From NCBI GenBank assembly GCA_012729635.1, contig JAAYCT010000023.1:1-54242 (forward strand): DNA of 54,242 nucleotides, given 5' to 3'. This stretch comes from Clostridiaceae bacterium. Lineage in GTDB: Bacteria; Bacillota; Clostridia; Saccharofermentanales; Saccharofermentanaceae. The position numbers were made by a program, and so were the translations under genes. A model generated the notes under the pieces. The model did not search any database, was not told the origin of the DNA, and saw nothing but the letters and a program-made list of their open reading frames with translations. Positions 20,126 through 28,082 of this stretch are shown in pieces (positions within the stretch are counted from its first letter, which is position 1; each line of letters begins with the position of its first letter).

Positions 20126-21118
20126 CTATCGTACCGGGCCGGTCGATTTCCGAACGATCAGCTCCGGGGTAAGAAGAAGTCTGCTGATTGCCATTCCCTC
20201 CATGATTTGTTCCAATGCAAGGCATGCGCTCTTTCCGATGCTCAGTCGATCCTGCCGAATCGTGGTTAACGGAGGTGTCGAATACCGGGCGATCTGGATG
20301 TCGTCGAAACCGGTCACGCTGATATCATGCGGGACCCGGATATCCAGTCTGGACAACTCATTTAATACACCTGCGGCAATGTAGTCACTTGCGCAAACGA
20401 TTGCCGTCGCACCGTTTTCTACAAATTGATTCACATAGGGTCCGGTATTCTCACTCGTGAAGTCCCCGAACGCAACCAAATCCTTTCGGATCGGCAAATT
20501 GCATTTGTTCATGCCGACCTTAAAGCCCTGGTAGCGCTCCAGAGAGACCCGACTGTTGCTTTCGCCGTTCATTAGTGCAATGGAGCAGTGTCCGAGAGAA
20601 GAAAGATGTTCAACCGCCATTGTAATGCCCTGATAATTGTCAATACCGACGCAGGCCACGCAAGGGTTTAAAATCAGATTATCCAGAACGACGGTCGGAA
20701 TCATTGTGTTTTTCAGCTGGCAATGGAAATCGGAATGTAGAAAAAAACCGAGAAGAAATCCCCCGTCGTAACCATTTTTGTTCATATACTCTTCGTAAAC
20801 GTGCTCGATTTTTTGATCCATCGAAATCGGGACGATGTCTACGCCGTAATTCCGCTCCGCGGCCGCAAGCCGAAATCCGACGATAATCTCGTAACCGAAA
20901 TGCTCGATTTTCTCAAAACCCATGTTTTCGATAAAAACGCAAATGCGGGAAGAGGGACCGGATTTCTTCCGTTGCCGGGGGCTGTACCCCAACTTCAGTG
21001 CCGTATCCAGAACGCTTTGCCGAACCTCCGCACTCACGCTGTCGGATCCGCTCAACGCTTTTTGGACGGTACTGACCGAAAGACCGAGTCGGTCGGCGAT
21101 ATCCTTAACGGTTGACAT
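20126..21118 (-). CDS. LacI-family transcriptional regulator
   Basis: 330 residues. N-terminal helix-turn-helix (TVKDIADRLGLSVSTVQKAL, residues 3-22), then a periplasmic-binding-protein-like effector domain ending in the usual DDIQIARYSTPPLTTIRQD region. The start at 21118 is set by AAGGAG eight bases upstream and by the family N-terminus. After LGYSPRQ the sequence runs KKSGPSSR and lacks the A-R-x-L hinge motif that most family members use to bend a CG-centred operator, so its site may be atypical. It sits 221 bases upstream of hydBAC, same strand, and 70 bases after the transglutaminase lipoprotein gene. The effector cannot be guessed from sequence. Confidence 0.92.
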   Translation of the reverse strand: MSTVKDIADRLGLSVSTVQKALSGSDSVSAEVRQSVLDTALKLGYSPRQRKKSGPSSRICVFIENMGFEKIEHFGYEIIVGFRLAAAERNYGVDIVPISMDQKIEHVYEEYMNKNGYDGGFLLGFFLHSDFHCQLKNTMIPTVVLDNLILNPCVACVGIDNYQGITMAVEHLSSLGHCSIALMNGESNSRVSLERYQGFKVGMNKCNLPIRKDLVAFGDFTSENTGPYVNQFVENGATAIVCASDYIAAGVLNELSRLDIRVPHDISVTGFDDIQIARYSTPPLTTIRQDRLSIGKSACLALEQIMEGMAISRLLLTPELIVRKSTGPVR

Positions 21119-21188
21119 CTCGGTGCTCCTTTCCGAAAACCCTCGAGATATGATCTGATTAACGGCACCTTCTTTGACTCCGGTATCC

Positions 21189-23114
21189 TCATTTGTACCC
21201 GATCGCTTTAAACCCGAGCACATGTACCAGGTCACAGTCGACCACATATGCGGGACCGCTACCGTCGCCCCAGGGGTCCGCGAGATATTGTTCCCATTCC
21301 TCGGCGGTCAGGTACATAATCAGCGAGTCCATTTCTTCATCCGTTCCGAAAAACGGCAGAAGCGTCGTTTCTACAAGGAAATACTCTCCGGACCGGTACC
21401 CGGTCTCCACCGCCACCTGCGCGTGTCCGGGCAGGAAAACGATCATCGCGTGCATATCCGTCGATTGAACGGCGGATGCGAAAAGAATGGATGTCTCGAT
21501 ACAAATTCCCGATCCGCTGGAGAGAATTTTATCCGGAAGCAATACTCTTTGATTCATTCCCTCGGACATCGAAAACGGACCCATATTATAACGGACTCCG
21601 GAATCGCTGATTGCCCCCTGGAGCGCAAGAATCTGAATATAGGTGTTCAGTTCGGGCTCCAATCCGAGACCGTAATCCTGATATCCGATCAGCGAATTGA
21701 TTTGTCCTTCCGACCACAGATCAATCCATGTGATCGCGCTTCGGCGAAGATTCAGTATCGACTCCGTCTCGGGTGTCAGCCATGCAAGAATGTTGTCCCT
21801 GCCGGTTACACCGAACTCGTCATCATACAGGAGAAAGTCGTATACACTCATCAGGGTTACCGGTTTCGATTCCTCGAGTATCGTACGGTCATTGTCCAAA
21901 TCCTCGATCGAAAGGCGAAGTTGAGCTTCCTTCGCACTTTCCAAGTCTAAATTTTCGGTCAAAACCGGCGGCTTGATCAGATTTTTGGTAACCTGTTCGT
22001 TGATCGTGATTTTCTGCTGATACTTCTGTGTAAATCCGGGAATCTCCACCGTCAGCATTACATCCACGGCTCCGAAATCCGTCGTAGCCGTAAGGTTGAC
22101 GATCGAATCCATCGAGGAATAGAGACTCGGATATATCGTTTGTGCGTAGGTATAGTCCACCGTGATCTCCGGTACATCCTCCAGGTATGAAAAGCGGATG
22201 ACCGGAACATTTTTGCCGGATTTTCCGATTGCGTCGCTGTTTTCGTAAATCTCCTCTTTCAACTTCGAAATATTGCCGGTCAGACGTTCCCCCACCTTGA
22301 TATACTGAAGATCAAAAAGCTCATACATCTCCACATCAAACTGAAGAACATCGATATTTTGTCTTTCGAGAAGTTGATTACCGGAAGAAATCCGGAGCGG
22401 ATCATTGAGAGCCAGCCCGTCGTACCAAGCCTCCAGCACCCTCGAATATATGCCCATTTTCCGGTTGAAGGTAACCAGTGATTCCTTCATATATTCCGGT
22501 GCGGAATCGATTGCGCCGATATTTGTCATGGCCTGATCAATCGCGGCGTACAACTCCTCGAGCATCAGGAAGACGTCATCTCCGTAAATCGTATCGTCAA
22601 ATTCCGAGACCGGAAGCATCGCGTCATTTTGATCGATATAAAGCGTCACAATCGCCAAAAGATCGGAAAGGCAGGACTCGAGTTTTTCAAGATAAACGCC
22701 CGCCGCCTCGTAAACAAGCACCGCCTGTTCGTCCTTCGGTTTCTGAACTTCCGAATACTCTTCCGAAAGCGCATCCAATTTTGCAATCCATTCATTGATC
22801 GTATCCCGGTTATTCAGAATCAAATCATTGTATTCCGTTGCGTCGTAATCGACTCCGTTTCGAACCGATTCCGTATAATTCTGAACAAAAACTCCGGACA
22901 TTTCGATCTGCTTGTCAATCAGATCCAACAAATCATCGCTGATCTCTTCGGACTCAATGACGATATCCTCGGCGGCGGAGACGGACTCCTTATCCCGATC
23001 CGACAGAGTTACCTTGGGCTCGGTTGTCTCCCTTTCATCAGAAATCAAGCCGCATCCAAACAGAAGCGATGCAATCAGTATGCCGGAAATAACCATGCTA
23101 ACCGTTTTTTTCAT
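21189..23114 (-). CDS. lipoprotein with transglutaminase-like domain
   Basis: 641 residues. Signal peptide with lipobox LFGC (lipidated C21), a long acidic helical region (~40-320), a beta-rich middle (~320-430), and a C-terminal papain-fold transglutaminase-like domain with candidate triad C538 (GICIETSILFA), H564 (GHAQVAVE) and E582 (FLVETT). Members of this fold cut or cross-link peptides; here an outer-face role on peptidoglycan or surface proteins is plausible but not shown. Start at 23114 has a G-rich site five bases upstream. It precedes the LacI-family gene with a 70-base gap and may be co-transcribed with it. No adjacent partner explains its substrate. Confidence 0.8.
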   Translation of the reverse strand: MKKTVSMVISGILIASLLFGCGLISDERETTEPKVTLSDRDKESVSAAEDIVIESEEISDDLLDLIDKQIEMSGVFVQNYTESVRNGVDYDATEYNDLILNNRDTINEWIAKLDALSEEYSEVQKPKDEQAVLVYEAAGVYLEKLESCLSDLLAIVTLYIDQNDAMLPVSEFDDTIYGDDVFLMLEELYAAIDQAMTNIGAIDSAPEYMKESLVTFNRKMGIYSRVLEAWYDGLALNDPLRISSGNQLLERQNIDVLQFDVEMYELFDLQYIKVGERLTGNISKLKEEIYENSDAIGKSGKNVPVIRFSYLEDVPEITVDYTYAQTIYPSLYSSMDSIVNLTATTDFGAVDVMLTVEIPGFTQKYQQKITINEQVTKNLIKPPVLTENLDLESAKEAQLRLSIEDLDNDRTILEESKPVTLMSVYDFLLYDDEFGVTGRDNILAWLTPETESILNLRRSAITWIDLWSEGQINSLIGYQDYGLGLEPELNTYIQILALQGAISDSGVRYNMGPFSMSEGMNQRVLLPDKILSSGSGICIETSILFASAVQSTDMHAMIVFLPGHAQVAVETGYRSGEYFLVETTLLPFFGTDEEMDSLIMYLTAEEWEQYLADPWGDGSGPAYVVDCDLVHVLGFKAIGYK

Positions 23115-23302
23115 TCCGTCCCCCCGTTTAACCCTTCTTTCGATTTCTCCTCGAAGTCCCGTTTCTCTGCACTACTGAGCCCGTCCTGTGAAGCTTACCG
23201 ACGTTAATGCATATATTATAGCGCGAAAATGTGGCTATTTTTCGAATAGAAAGAAAGAACCGGCATCACCAATGGACTCGGGAGGAAGACGATCCGACTC
23301 CG

Positions 23303-23331
23303 TTGACAATGATTGCGTATCCGTACATACT
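23303..23331 (+). promoter_or_regulatory. promoter of the SIR2-like gene
   Basis: TTGACA (23303-23308), 17-base spacer, CATACT (23326-23331), giving a start about 20 bases before the gene. On the opposite strand a TATAAT (23220-23215) without a clear -35 may serve the lipoprotein gene. Confidence 0.6.
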
Positions 23332-23358
23332 CACGATAAAAGCGTCGGAGGCGGTTAA

Positions 23359-24240
23359 ATGGCAACCATATTTCTCGGGAACGGAATCAATCGAACCGAA
23401 AGCCTGTTTTCATGGTCCGATCTTCTCACCGAATTGGTTGAAAAATGCGGGCTCGGCAAAATTCCGCCGCCTCCGGAAATGCCTTTCCCTTTGTTTTTCG
23501 AATCGATCCTTCTGAGAAGTAAAACGTCCGAACCGGATCTCTCTTCCGCGGATTTTTCGTTACGGACTTTTGTCGCCGATATGTGTCTGAAACTCACGCC
23601 GAACGATCTTTCAAGAAAACTTGCCTCCCTCGGAATACGCGATATTGTTACCACCAACTACGATTATGTTTTGGAGGACGGACCGAACCGGACGTTACGG
23701 CAGTCCGCCGACCCGGACATCGGTCCGGAAACCGATTACCGTATCCATACGTACAATCAGATCGAAGGCCGGAGGATCTGGCATATTCACGGAGAAGCCG
23801 GATATCCCCGCACGATGGTTCTCGGACACGATATGTACGCCCGGAATATATCGAAAATGTCCGCCTATGTCGAAAAGCGCGGATATGACCGGCTTTTCGC
23901 GGAAAACCCGTCTTCCAAAAACACGATTTGCTGGATGGATCTGTTGTTTCATTCGGATGTCCATATCATCGGTTTTGCTTTGGACTATTCGGAAATCGAT
24001 GTCTGGTGGGCACTGAATCTTCGCGCGCGCCTCATCAAGGATTTTTCGCTGACCGGACGGTCGTTTCAATCAAACCGGGTATTCTATCACATGCGAAAAG
24101 GAGCCGTAACATCGGAGATGGAGATGCTTATGGAGAGCCACTTCATTGAAACGATCATCGATGATCAATCACCGGACTATTCCTCTCATTATCGAAGAGT
24201 GCTGGATCGAATTCAGACTTCTTCCGATCCGGCAGAATGA
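23359..24240 (+). CDS. stand-alone SIR2-like (SIR2_2) protein
   Basis: 293 residues, a single SIR2-like domain: nucleotide loop FLGNGIN (5-11), TTNYD (98-102), the candidate catalytic His in HIHG (142-145) and GFALDYSE near residue 215. This branch differs from true sirtuin deacetylases: there is no CxxC zinc module. Related domains act as NAD+ glycohydrolases in antiviral systems (Thoeris ThsA, DSR, SIR2-Argonaute), but those are fused to or paired with sensor modules, and none is seen here. GGAGG lies 8-12 bases upstream of the ATG. It is flanked by a transglutaminase lipoprotein (divergent) and hydrogenase operon 2 (same strand, 141-base gap). Function unknown; NAD binding is likely. Confidence 0.82.
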   Translation: MATIFLGNGINRTESLFSWSDLLTELVEKCGLGKIPPPPEMPFPLFFESILLRSKTSEPDLSSADFSLRTFVADMCLKLTPNDLSRKLASLGIRDIVTTNYDYVLEDGPNRTLRQSADPDIGPETDYRIHTYNQIEGRRIWHIHGEAGYPRTMVLGHDMYARNISKMSAYVEKRGYDRLFAENPSSKNTICWMDLLFHSDVHIIGFALDYSEIDVWWALNLRARLIKDFSLTGRSFQSNRVFYHMRKGAVTSEMEMLMESHFIETIIDDQSPDYSSHYRRVLDRIQTSSDPAE

Positions 24241-24318
24241 TTTTCGACCTTTTCTTTGTTTTTTCTTATTCTTTTGACGCAAATCCAATATTTCTATCCT
24301 TCTTTCCGAATTTTTTCC

Positions 24319-24345
24319 TTGACATACGCCTTATATTCCTACATT
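24319..24345 (+). promoter_or_regulatory. possible promoter of hydrogenase operon 2
   Basis: A consensus TTGACA at 24319-24324 is followed by TACATT at a short 15-base spacing or CATTAA at 17 bases. The -35 is convincing, the -10 is weak. Confidence 0.4.
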
Positions 24346-24381
24346 AATGGAAGGGATAATATTGTTAAGGAGGCCACTTGC

Positions 24382-24837
24382 ATGCAAATTGATGAACTGG
24401 TTCAGAAGCACGGGAAAGAACCGGAGAAACTTTTGACCGTCCTTATGGAGTGTCAGAAGAACAACGGGGACAACGCCCTGTCGGACGACGATATTCGCGC
24501 CGTAGCCAAAGCAATGGAGCTTCCGGTCAGTCGGGTCTGCAGTGTCGTTGAATTCTATTCCCTGCTCTCGCGCAAAAAACGCGGAAAACACATTATTCAA
24601 CTGTGCGGAGACGTTCCCTGTTACATAAACGGATCCGTTAACCTGAAGGAATCGCTCGAAAAGGAACTGGGGATCGTTTTCGGCGAAACAACCGGAGACG
24701 GGCTTTTTACTTTGGAATTCACCAGTTGTCTCGGATACTGCGAACAATCGCCGGCAATGAGAATCGATGAGGATATGTACGGCCGGGTTACCCCGGAAGC
24801 CCTTCCGGCCATTCTAGAGAAATATAGGAGTCTTTGA
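24382..24837 (+). CDS. hydC: hydrogenase gamma subunit, NuoE-like [2Fe-2S] protein (operon 2)
   Basis: 151 residues, beginning MQIDELVQKHG, with the thioredoxin-like fold and [2Fe-2S] ligands C75, C80, C116 and C120 (LCGDVPC ... SCLGYC). AAGGAGG seven bases before 24382 decides the start. It lacks the extra N-terminal cysteine pair of the operon 1 copy. Stop codon and the next ATG are two bases apart. It heads a hydC-hydB-hydA order, whereas operon 1 has hydB-hydA-hydC, so the two operons are not a simple duplication. Confidence 0.92.
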   Translation: MQIDELVQKHGKEPEKLLTVLMECQKNNGDNALSDDDIRAVAKAMELPVSRVCSVVEFYSLLSRKKRGKHIIQLCGDVPCYINGSVNLKESLEKELGIVFGETTGDGLFTLEFTSCLGYCEQSPAMRIDEDMYGRVTPEALPAILEKYRSL

Positions 24838-24839
24838 TT

Positions 24840-26099
24840 ATGCAAAACACATCATTAACCCTTGAATGGGTCAGCCGTCATTATGATAAGATCGATCCGT
24901 TTTCGATCGACGACTACATAAACGCGGGCGGTTACGCCGCCCTTAAGAAGGCGCTCACCATGAGCGGAGACACGATTATCTCGGAAGTCAAGGCTTCGGG
25001 GTTGCGCGGTCGCGGCGGAGCGGCGTTCCCGACCGGACTCAAACTTGCCGGAGTTAAAAATTCCGTCGGCGACATCAAGTATCTGATCTGCAACGCCGAC
25101 GAAGGCGAACCCGGCAACTTCAAAGACCGCTATCAGATGGAAAAGGATCCGCACTCCATGATCGAGGGAATGATTATCGCCGCATCCGCGGTCGGAGCCG
25201 CGAAGGGCTACATCTTTATCCGCGGAGAATACAACCGATCGATCGCTATCGTGAAAGAAGCCTTACGGCAGGCATACGAGAAAGGGTTTCTCGGCGAGAA
25301 CATTCTCGGATCCGGATTCACCTATGATATGGAGGTCCTTACCGGCGGCGGTTCTTATGTCTGCGGCGAAGAGTTCTCGTTAATCGAATGTCTCGAGGGC
25401 AAGGCCGGTCATTCGAACTACAAACCCCCGTTTCCGACCGAGCAGGGCCTTTTCGGGAAACCGACCCTTCTGAGTAATGTCGAAACCTTCGTCAACATCC
25501 TGCTGATTATCGACAAAGGCGCAGAAGCATTCTCGAAGACCGGAACCGAGACTTCAAAAGGAACCAAGCTCATCAGCCTATGCGGAAATGTAAACAGGCC
25601 CGGTCTGTATGAAGTACCGTTCGGCGTCACAATCCGCGAGATTATATTTGATCTGGGCGGCGGAGTGCCGGAAGGCCGGGCGATCAAGATGGTCCAGCTC
25701 GGCGGAGAATCCGGTCCGTGTATCCCGGAGAGCGAATTGGATACACCGCTTGATTATAAGGCAATGAACGATAAGGGCATCTCTTTCGGATCCGGAGCCG
25801 TGATCGTAATGGACGATCGAATCGATATTTTGGATATTTTAAAGAAGATCGCGAAGTTTTTCCTTCACGAGTCCTGCGGGAAATGCACGCCGTGCCGTGA
25901 CGGAAATCCTCATGTGTTAATTCTTCTCAAGCGCTTCGAGTCCGGTTCGGCCACCGATAAAGACTTTGCCGCTCTGAAGTCATTAAGCGACACCATGTGT
26001 CTCGCGTCGACTTGCGGACTCGGACAGGCGGCAACCACCGCCATCCTTTCCGTCATGAAATATTTCCCCGAAACATTCGCAACCGTTTCCGATCGCTGA
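24840..26099 (+). CDS. hydB: hydrogenase flavoprotein subunit HydB, minimal NuoF-like (operon 2)
   Basis: 420 residues, only the NuoF core: FMN loop GLRGRGGAAFPTG, NADEGEPG for NADH, and the [4Fe-4S] ligands in ESCGKCTPCRDG plus TCGLGQ. It lacks both the N-terminal thioredoxin-like domain(s) and the C-terminal two-cluster ferredoxin domain of the operon 1 HydB. ATG at 24840 has AGGAG nine bases upstream; an in-frame TTG at 24834 is too close. Loss of the ferredoxin module suggests that this enzyme may work with NADH alone rather than bifurcating with ferredoxin, as reported for some syntrophic bacteria; this is inference from architecture. Confidence 0.93.
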   Translation: MQNTSLTLEWVSRHYDKIDPFSIDDYINAGGYAALKKALTMSGDTIISEVKASGLRGRGGAAFPTGLKLAGVKNSVGDIKYLICNADEGEPGNFKDRYQMEKDPHSMIEGMIIAASAVGAAKGYIFIRGEYNRSIAIVKEALRQAYEKGFLGENILGSGFTYDMEVLTGGGSYVCGEEFSLIECLEGKAGHSNYKPPFPTEQGLFGKPTLLSNVETFVNILLIIDKGAEAFSKTGTETSKGTKLISLCGNVNRPGLYEVPFGVTIREIIFDLGGGVPEGRAIKMVQLGGESGPCIPESELDTPLDYKAMNDKGISFGSGAVIVMDDRIDILDILKKIAKFFLHESCGKCTPCRDGNPHVLILLKRFESGSATDKDFAALKSLSDTMCLASTCGLGQAATTAILSVMKYFPETFATVSDR

Positions 26100-26112
26100 G
26101 GGAGGACAACCG

Positions 26113-27831
26113 ATGATCAACATTACCATCAACAATAAAGCCGTAAGCGTCCCCGAAGGGACCACCATAGTCAATGCCGCCAAGAAGATCGGCATCAATA
26201 TTCCGACGCTCTGTTATCATCCGGATCAGATGCTCAAAGCCAACTGCCGGGTGTGTGTCGTCGAAATCGAAGGGTATCGCACCCTTCAAACCGCTTGCTC
26301 CACCTTCGTTAAAGAGGGAATGATCATCCATACGAACACCGAAAAGGTTCGTGACGCCCGAAGGGTCGTTGTCGAACTGATGCTTGCGGATCATAACCTA
26401 GCCTGCGACACCTGCGCGGCGGAAAGCTACTGCCACCTCCGTCGGATCGCCTCCGATTTGGGCGTGCGCGAGCCCCGCTTTGAGCGGGTCCTGGTCCCCT
26501 ATGCTCCGCACATCAATGACGTTCTTTCCAAGGACCGAACCAAATGCATCAAGTGCGGACGTTGTATCCAGATCTGCGCCGAAGTTCAGGGTCTTTCCAT
26601 CCTCGATTTCATGGGAAGAAGCAACGAGACCATTGTCGGACCGGCCTTTGACAGCGAACTCTATGATGTCGCCTGTGTATCCTGCGGACAATGCTCCGCG
26701 GCCTGCCCGGTCGGTGCAATTACCGAAAAAGAAGATATCGAATCCGTGTGGGCGGCAATCAACGACCCGAACAAGGTGGTCGTCGTTCAAACCGCACCCG
26801 CCGTACGCGTTGCCATCGGCGAGGAATTCGGCATGGAGCCCGGCAGTATCGTCACCGGACAACTCGTCTCATCTCTGCGTATGCTCGGATTTGACTATGT
26901 TTTTGACACGGACTTTACCGCCGACCTGACGATTATTGAGGAGGGCCACGAGCTCCTGAAACGTCTCAAGGAAGGCGGAACCCTTCCGATGCTCACCTCC
27001 TGCAGTCCGGGATGGATTAACTTCATCGAGCAGTACTATCCCGAGCTTCTGCCCCATGTTTCCTCCTGCAAGTCTCCTCAGCAGATGTTCGGCGCTCTGG
27101 CAAAGGGTTATTTCCCGGAAAAAATCGGAAAGAAGCCCTCCGATATTGTCAGCGTTTCCATCATGCCCTGTACCGCCAAAAAATTTGAGGCATTACGTGA
27201 GGAAATGAGTGTGGACGGAGTCAATCAAGACGTGGATATCGTCCTTACGACACGCGAGCTCGGCAAAATGCTCCGACAGGCCGGAATTGATTTTGAGAAT
27301 CTTCCGGAAGACGAATACGACGCACCGTTCGGCATTTCAACCGGAGCCGCCGTTATTTTCGGTGCGACCGGCGGCGTTATGGAGGCCGCCCTGCGTACCG
27401 TCTATGAGGTCGTCACCGGAAAAACGCTCGAGCAGATTGATTTCAAGGATGTTCGCGGACTGAAAGGCGTCAAGGAAGCCGTTGTTGATTTGGACGGAAC
27501 GCCCGTCAAGGTCGCGGTCGTGCACACGATTGCCAAAGCGCGCGAGATGATGGAATTGATCAAGGCCGGCAAGGCAGACTATACCTTTATCGAGGTTATG
27601 TGCTGTCCCGGCGGATGTATCGGCGGCGGCGGTCAACCCAACGGCGCGAATGACGAGCTGCGCCTGAAGCGCATCGCCGGCATCTACCAAGCCGATGCCG
27701 ATCTTCCGATTCGCAAGTCCCACGAGAACCCCGCAATCAAGAGTATTTACGATGATTTCCTGAAGGAGCCTCTGGGTGAAAAATCACACCACTTGCTTCA
27801 TACGCACTATAAGAACCGCAAGAAGCAATAG
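26113..27831 (+). CDS. hydA: [FeFe]-hydrogenase catalytic subunit HydA (operon 2)
   Basis: 572 residues, close in length to the monomeric clostridial enzyme CpI. N-terminal [2Fe-2S] domain, His-ligated cluster motif HNLACDTCAAESYC (~94-107), two [4Fe-4S] motifs (CIKCGRCIQIC, CVSCGQCSAAC), H-cluster motifs with C297 (TSCSPGW), C353 (MPCTAKKFE), C498 and C502 (MCCPGGCIGGGG), and the RKSHENP C-terminal segment. As in the operon 1 copy, the first motif has Ser in place of the second Cys and a new Cys (C319) 22 residues later. GGGAGGACAACCG upstream of 26113 supplies the ribosome site. A strong terminator follows 17 bases after the stop codon. Confidence 0.96.
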   Translation: MINITINNKAVSVPEGTTIVNAAKKIGINIPTLCYHPDQMLKANCRVCVVEIEGYRTLQTACSTFVKEGMIIHTNTEKVRDARRVVVELMLADHNLACDTCAAESYCHLRRIASDLGVREPRFERVLVPYAPHINDVLSKDRTKCIKCGRCIQICAEVQGLSILDFMGRSNETIVGPAFDSELYDVACVSCGQCSAACPVGAITEKEDIESVWAAINDPNKVVVVQTAPAVRVAIGEEFGMEPGSIVTGQLVSSLRMLGFDYVFDTDFTADLTIIEEGHELLKRLKEGGTLPMLTSCSPGWINFIEQYYPELLPHVSSCKSPQQMFGALAKGYFPEKIGKKPSDIVSVSIMPCTAKKFEALREEMSVDGVNQDVDIVLTTRELGKMLRQAGIDFENLPEDEYDAPFGISTGAAVIFGATGGVMEAALRTVYEVVTGKTLEQIDFKDVRGLKGVKEAVVDLDGTPVKVAVVHTIAKAREMMELIKAGKADYTFIEVMCCPGGCIGGGGQPNGANDELRLKRIAGIYQADADLPIRKSHENPAIKSIYDDFLKEPLGEKSHHLLHTHYKNRKKQ

Positions 27832-27847
27832 GAACAATCGAATCGCA

Positions 27848-27879
27848 AAAACCCCGAAACCAAAAGGTTTCGGGGTTTT
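27848..27879 (+). terminator. bidirectional terminator between hydA and tRNA-Val
   Basis: Perfect 14-bp stem AAAACCCCGAAACC / GGTTTCGGGGTTTT with an AAAA loop. It ends hydrogenase operon 2 on the plus strand and, five bases past the tRNA 3' end, can end the tRNA transcript on the minus strand. Confidence 0.95.
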
Positions 27880-27883
27880 CTTC

Positions 27884-27959
27884 TGGTGGGTACTACTGGA
27901 CTTGAACCAGCGACCCCATGCGTGTGAAGCATGTGCTCTCCCGGCTGAGCTAAGCACCC
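27884..27959 (-). tRNA. tRNA-Val (anticodon CAC)
   Basis: 76 bases including an encoded CCA. Acceptor GGGTGCT pairs with AGTACCC (one G-U), D arm TAGCTCAGCCGGGAGAGCA, anticodon stem CATGC / GCATG with loop TTCACAC giving anticodon CAC (codon GTG), T arm with TTCAAGT. The only structural RNA gene I find in the window. Confidence 0.95.
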
Positions 27960-27983
27960 GAATGTCCATAAGGACTAAAAAAC

Positions 27984-27992
27984 ACTATACCA
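27984..27992 (-). promoter_or_regulatory. extended -10 promoter of tRNA-Val
   Basis: Minus-strand TGGTATAGT, an extended -10 element 24 bases upstream of the tRNA; no good -35 is seen. Confidence 0.5.
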
Positions 27993-28082
27993 CAAGAGAA
28001 CCACAGCGAAAAGGGGGCGAACCGAATCGGCCGGCCTTCGTTTTTCGGCAAAAAGGCGTAAGGAACGAAGCCTCCGTGCGGA

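Noticed and set aside
21119-21247. N-terminal extension of the LacI-family protein back to 21247
   Set aside because: It would overlap the lipoprotein 3' end, has no ribosome site, and the helix-turn-helix begins at the ATG at 21118.
23359-24240. Annotation of the SIR2-like protein as a protein deacetylase (CobB)
   Set aside because: No CxxC zinc module and the TTNYD/SIR2_2 pattern belongs to a different branch.
24362-24368. TTGTTAA, a half of the Rex redox-repressor site, before hydrogenase operon 2
   Set aside because: The second half (TTAACAA) is missing and the motif overlaps the ribosome binding site, so it is probably chance.
27848-27959. tRNA-Val as an integration site for a mobile element
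   Set aside because: No integrase, no direct repeat of the tRNA 3' end, and the flanks are housekeeping operons.
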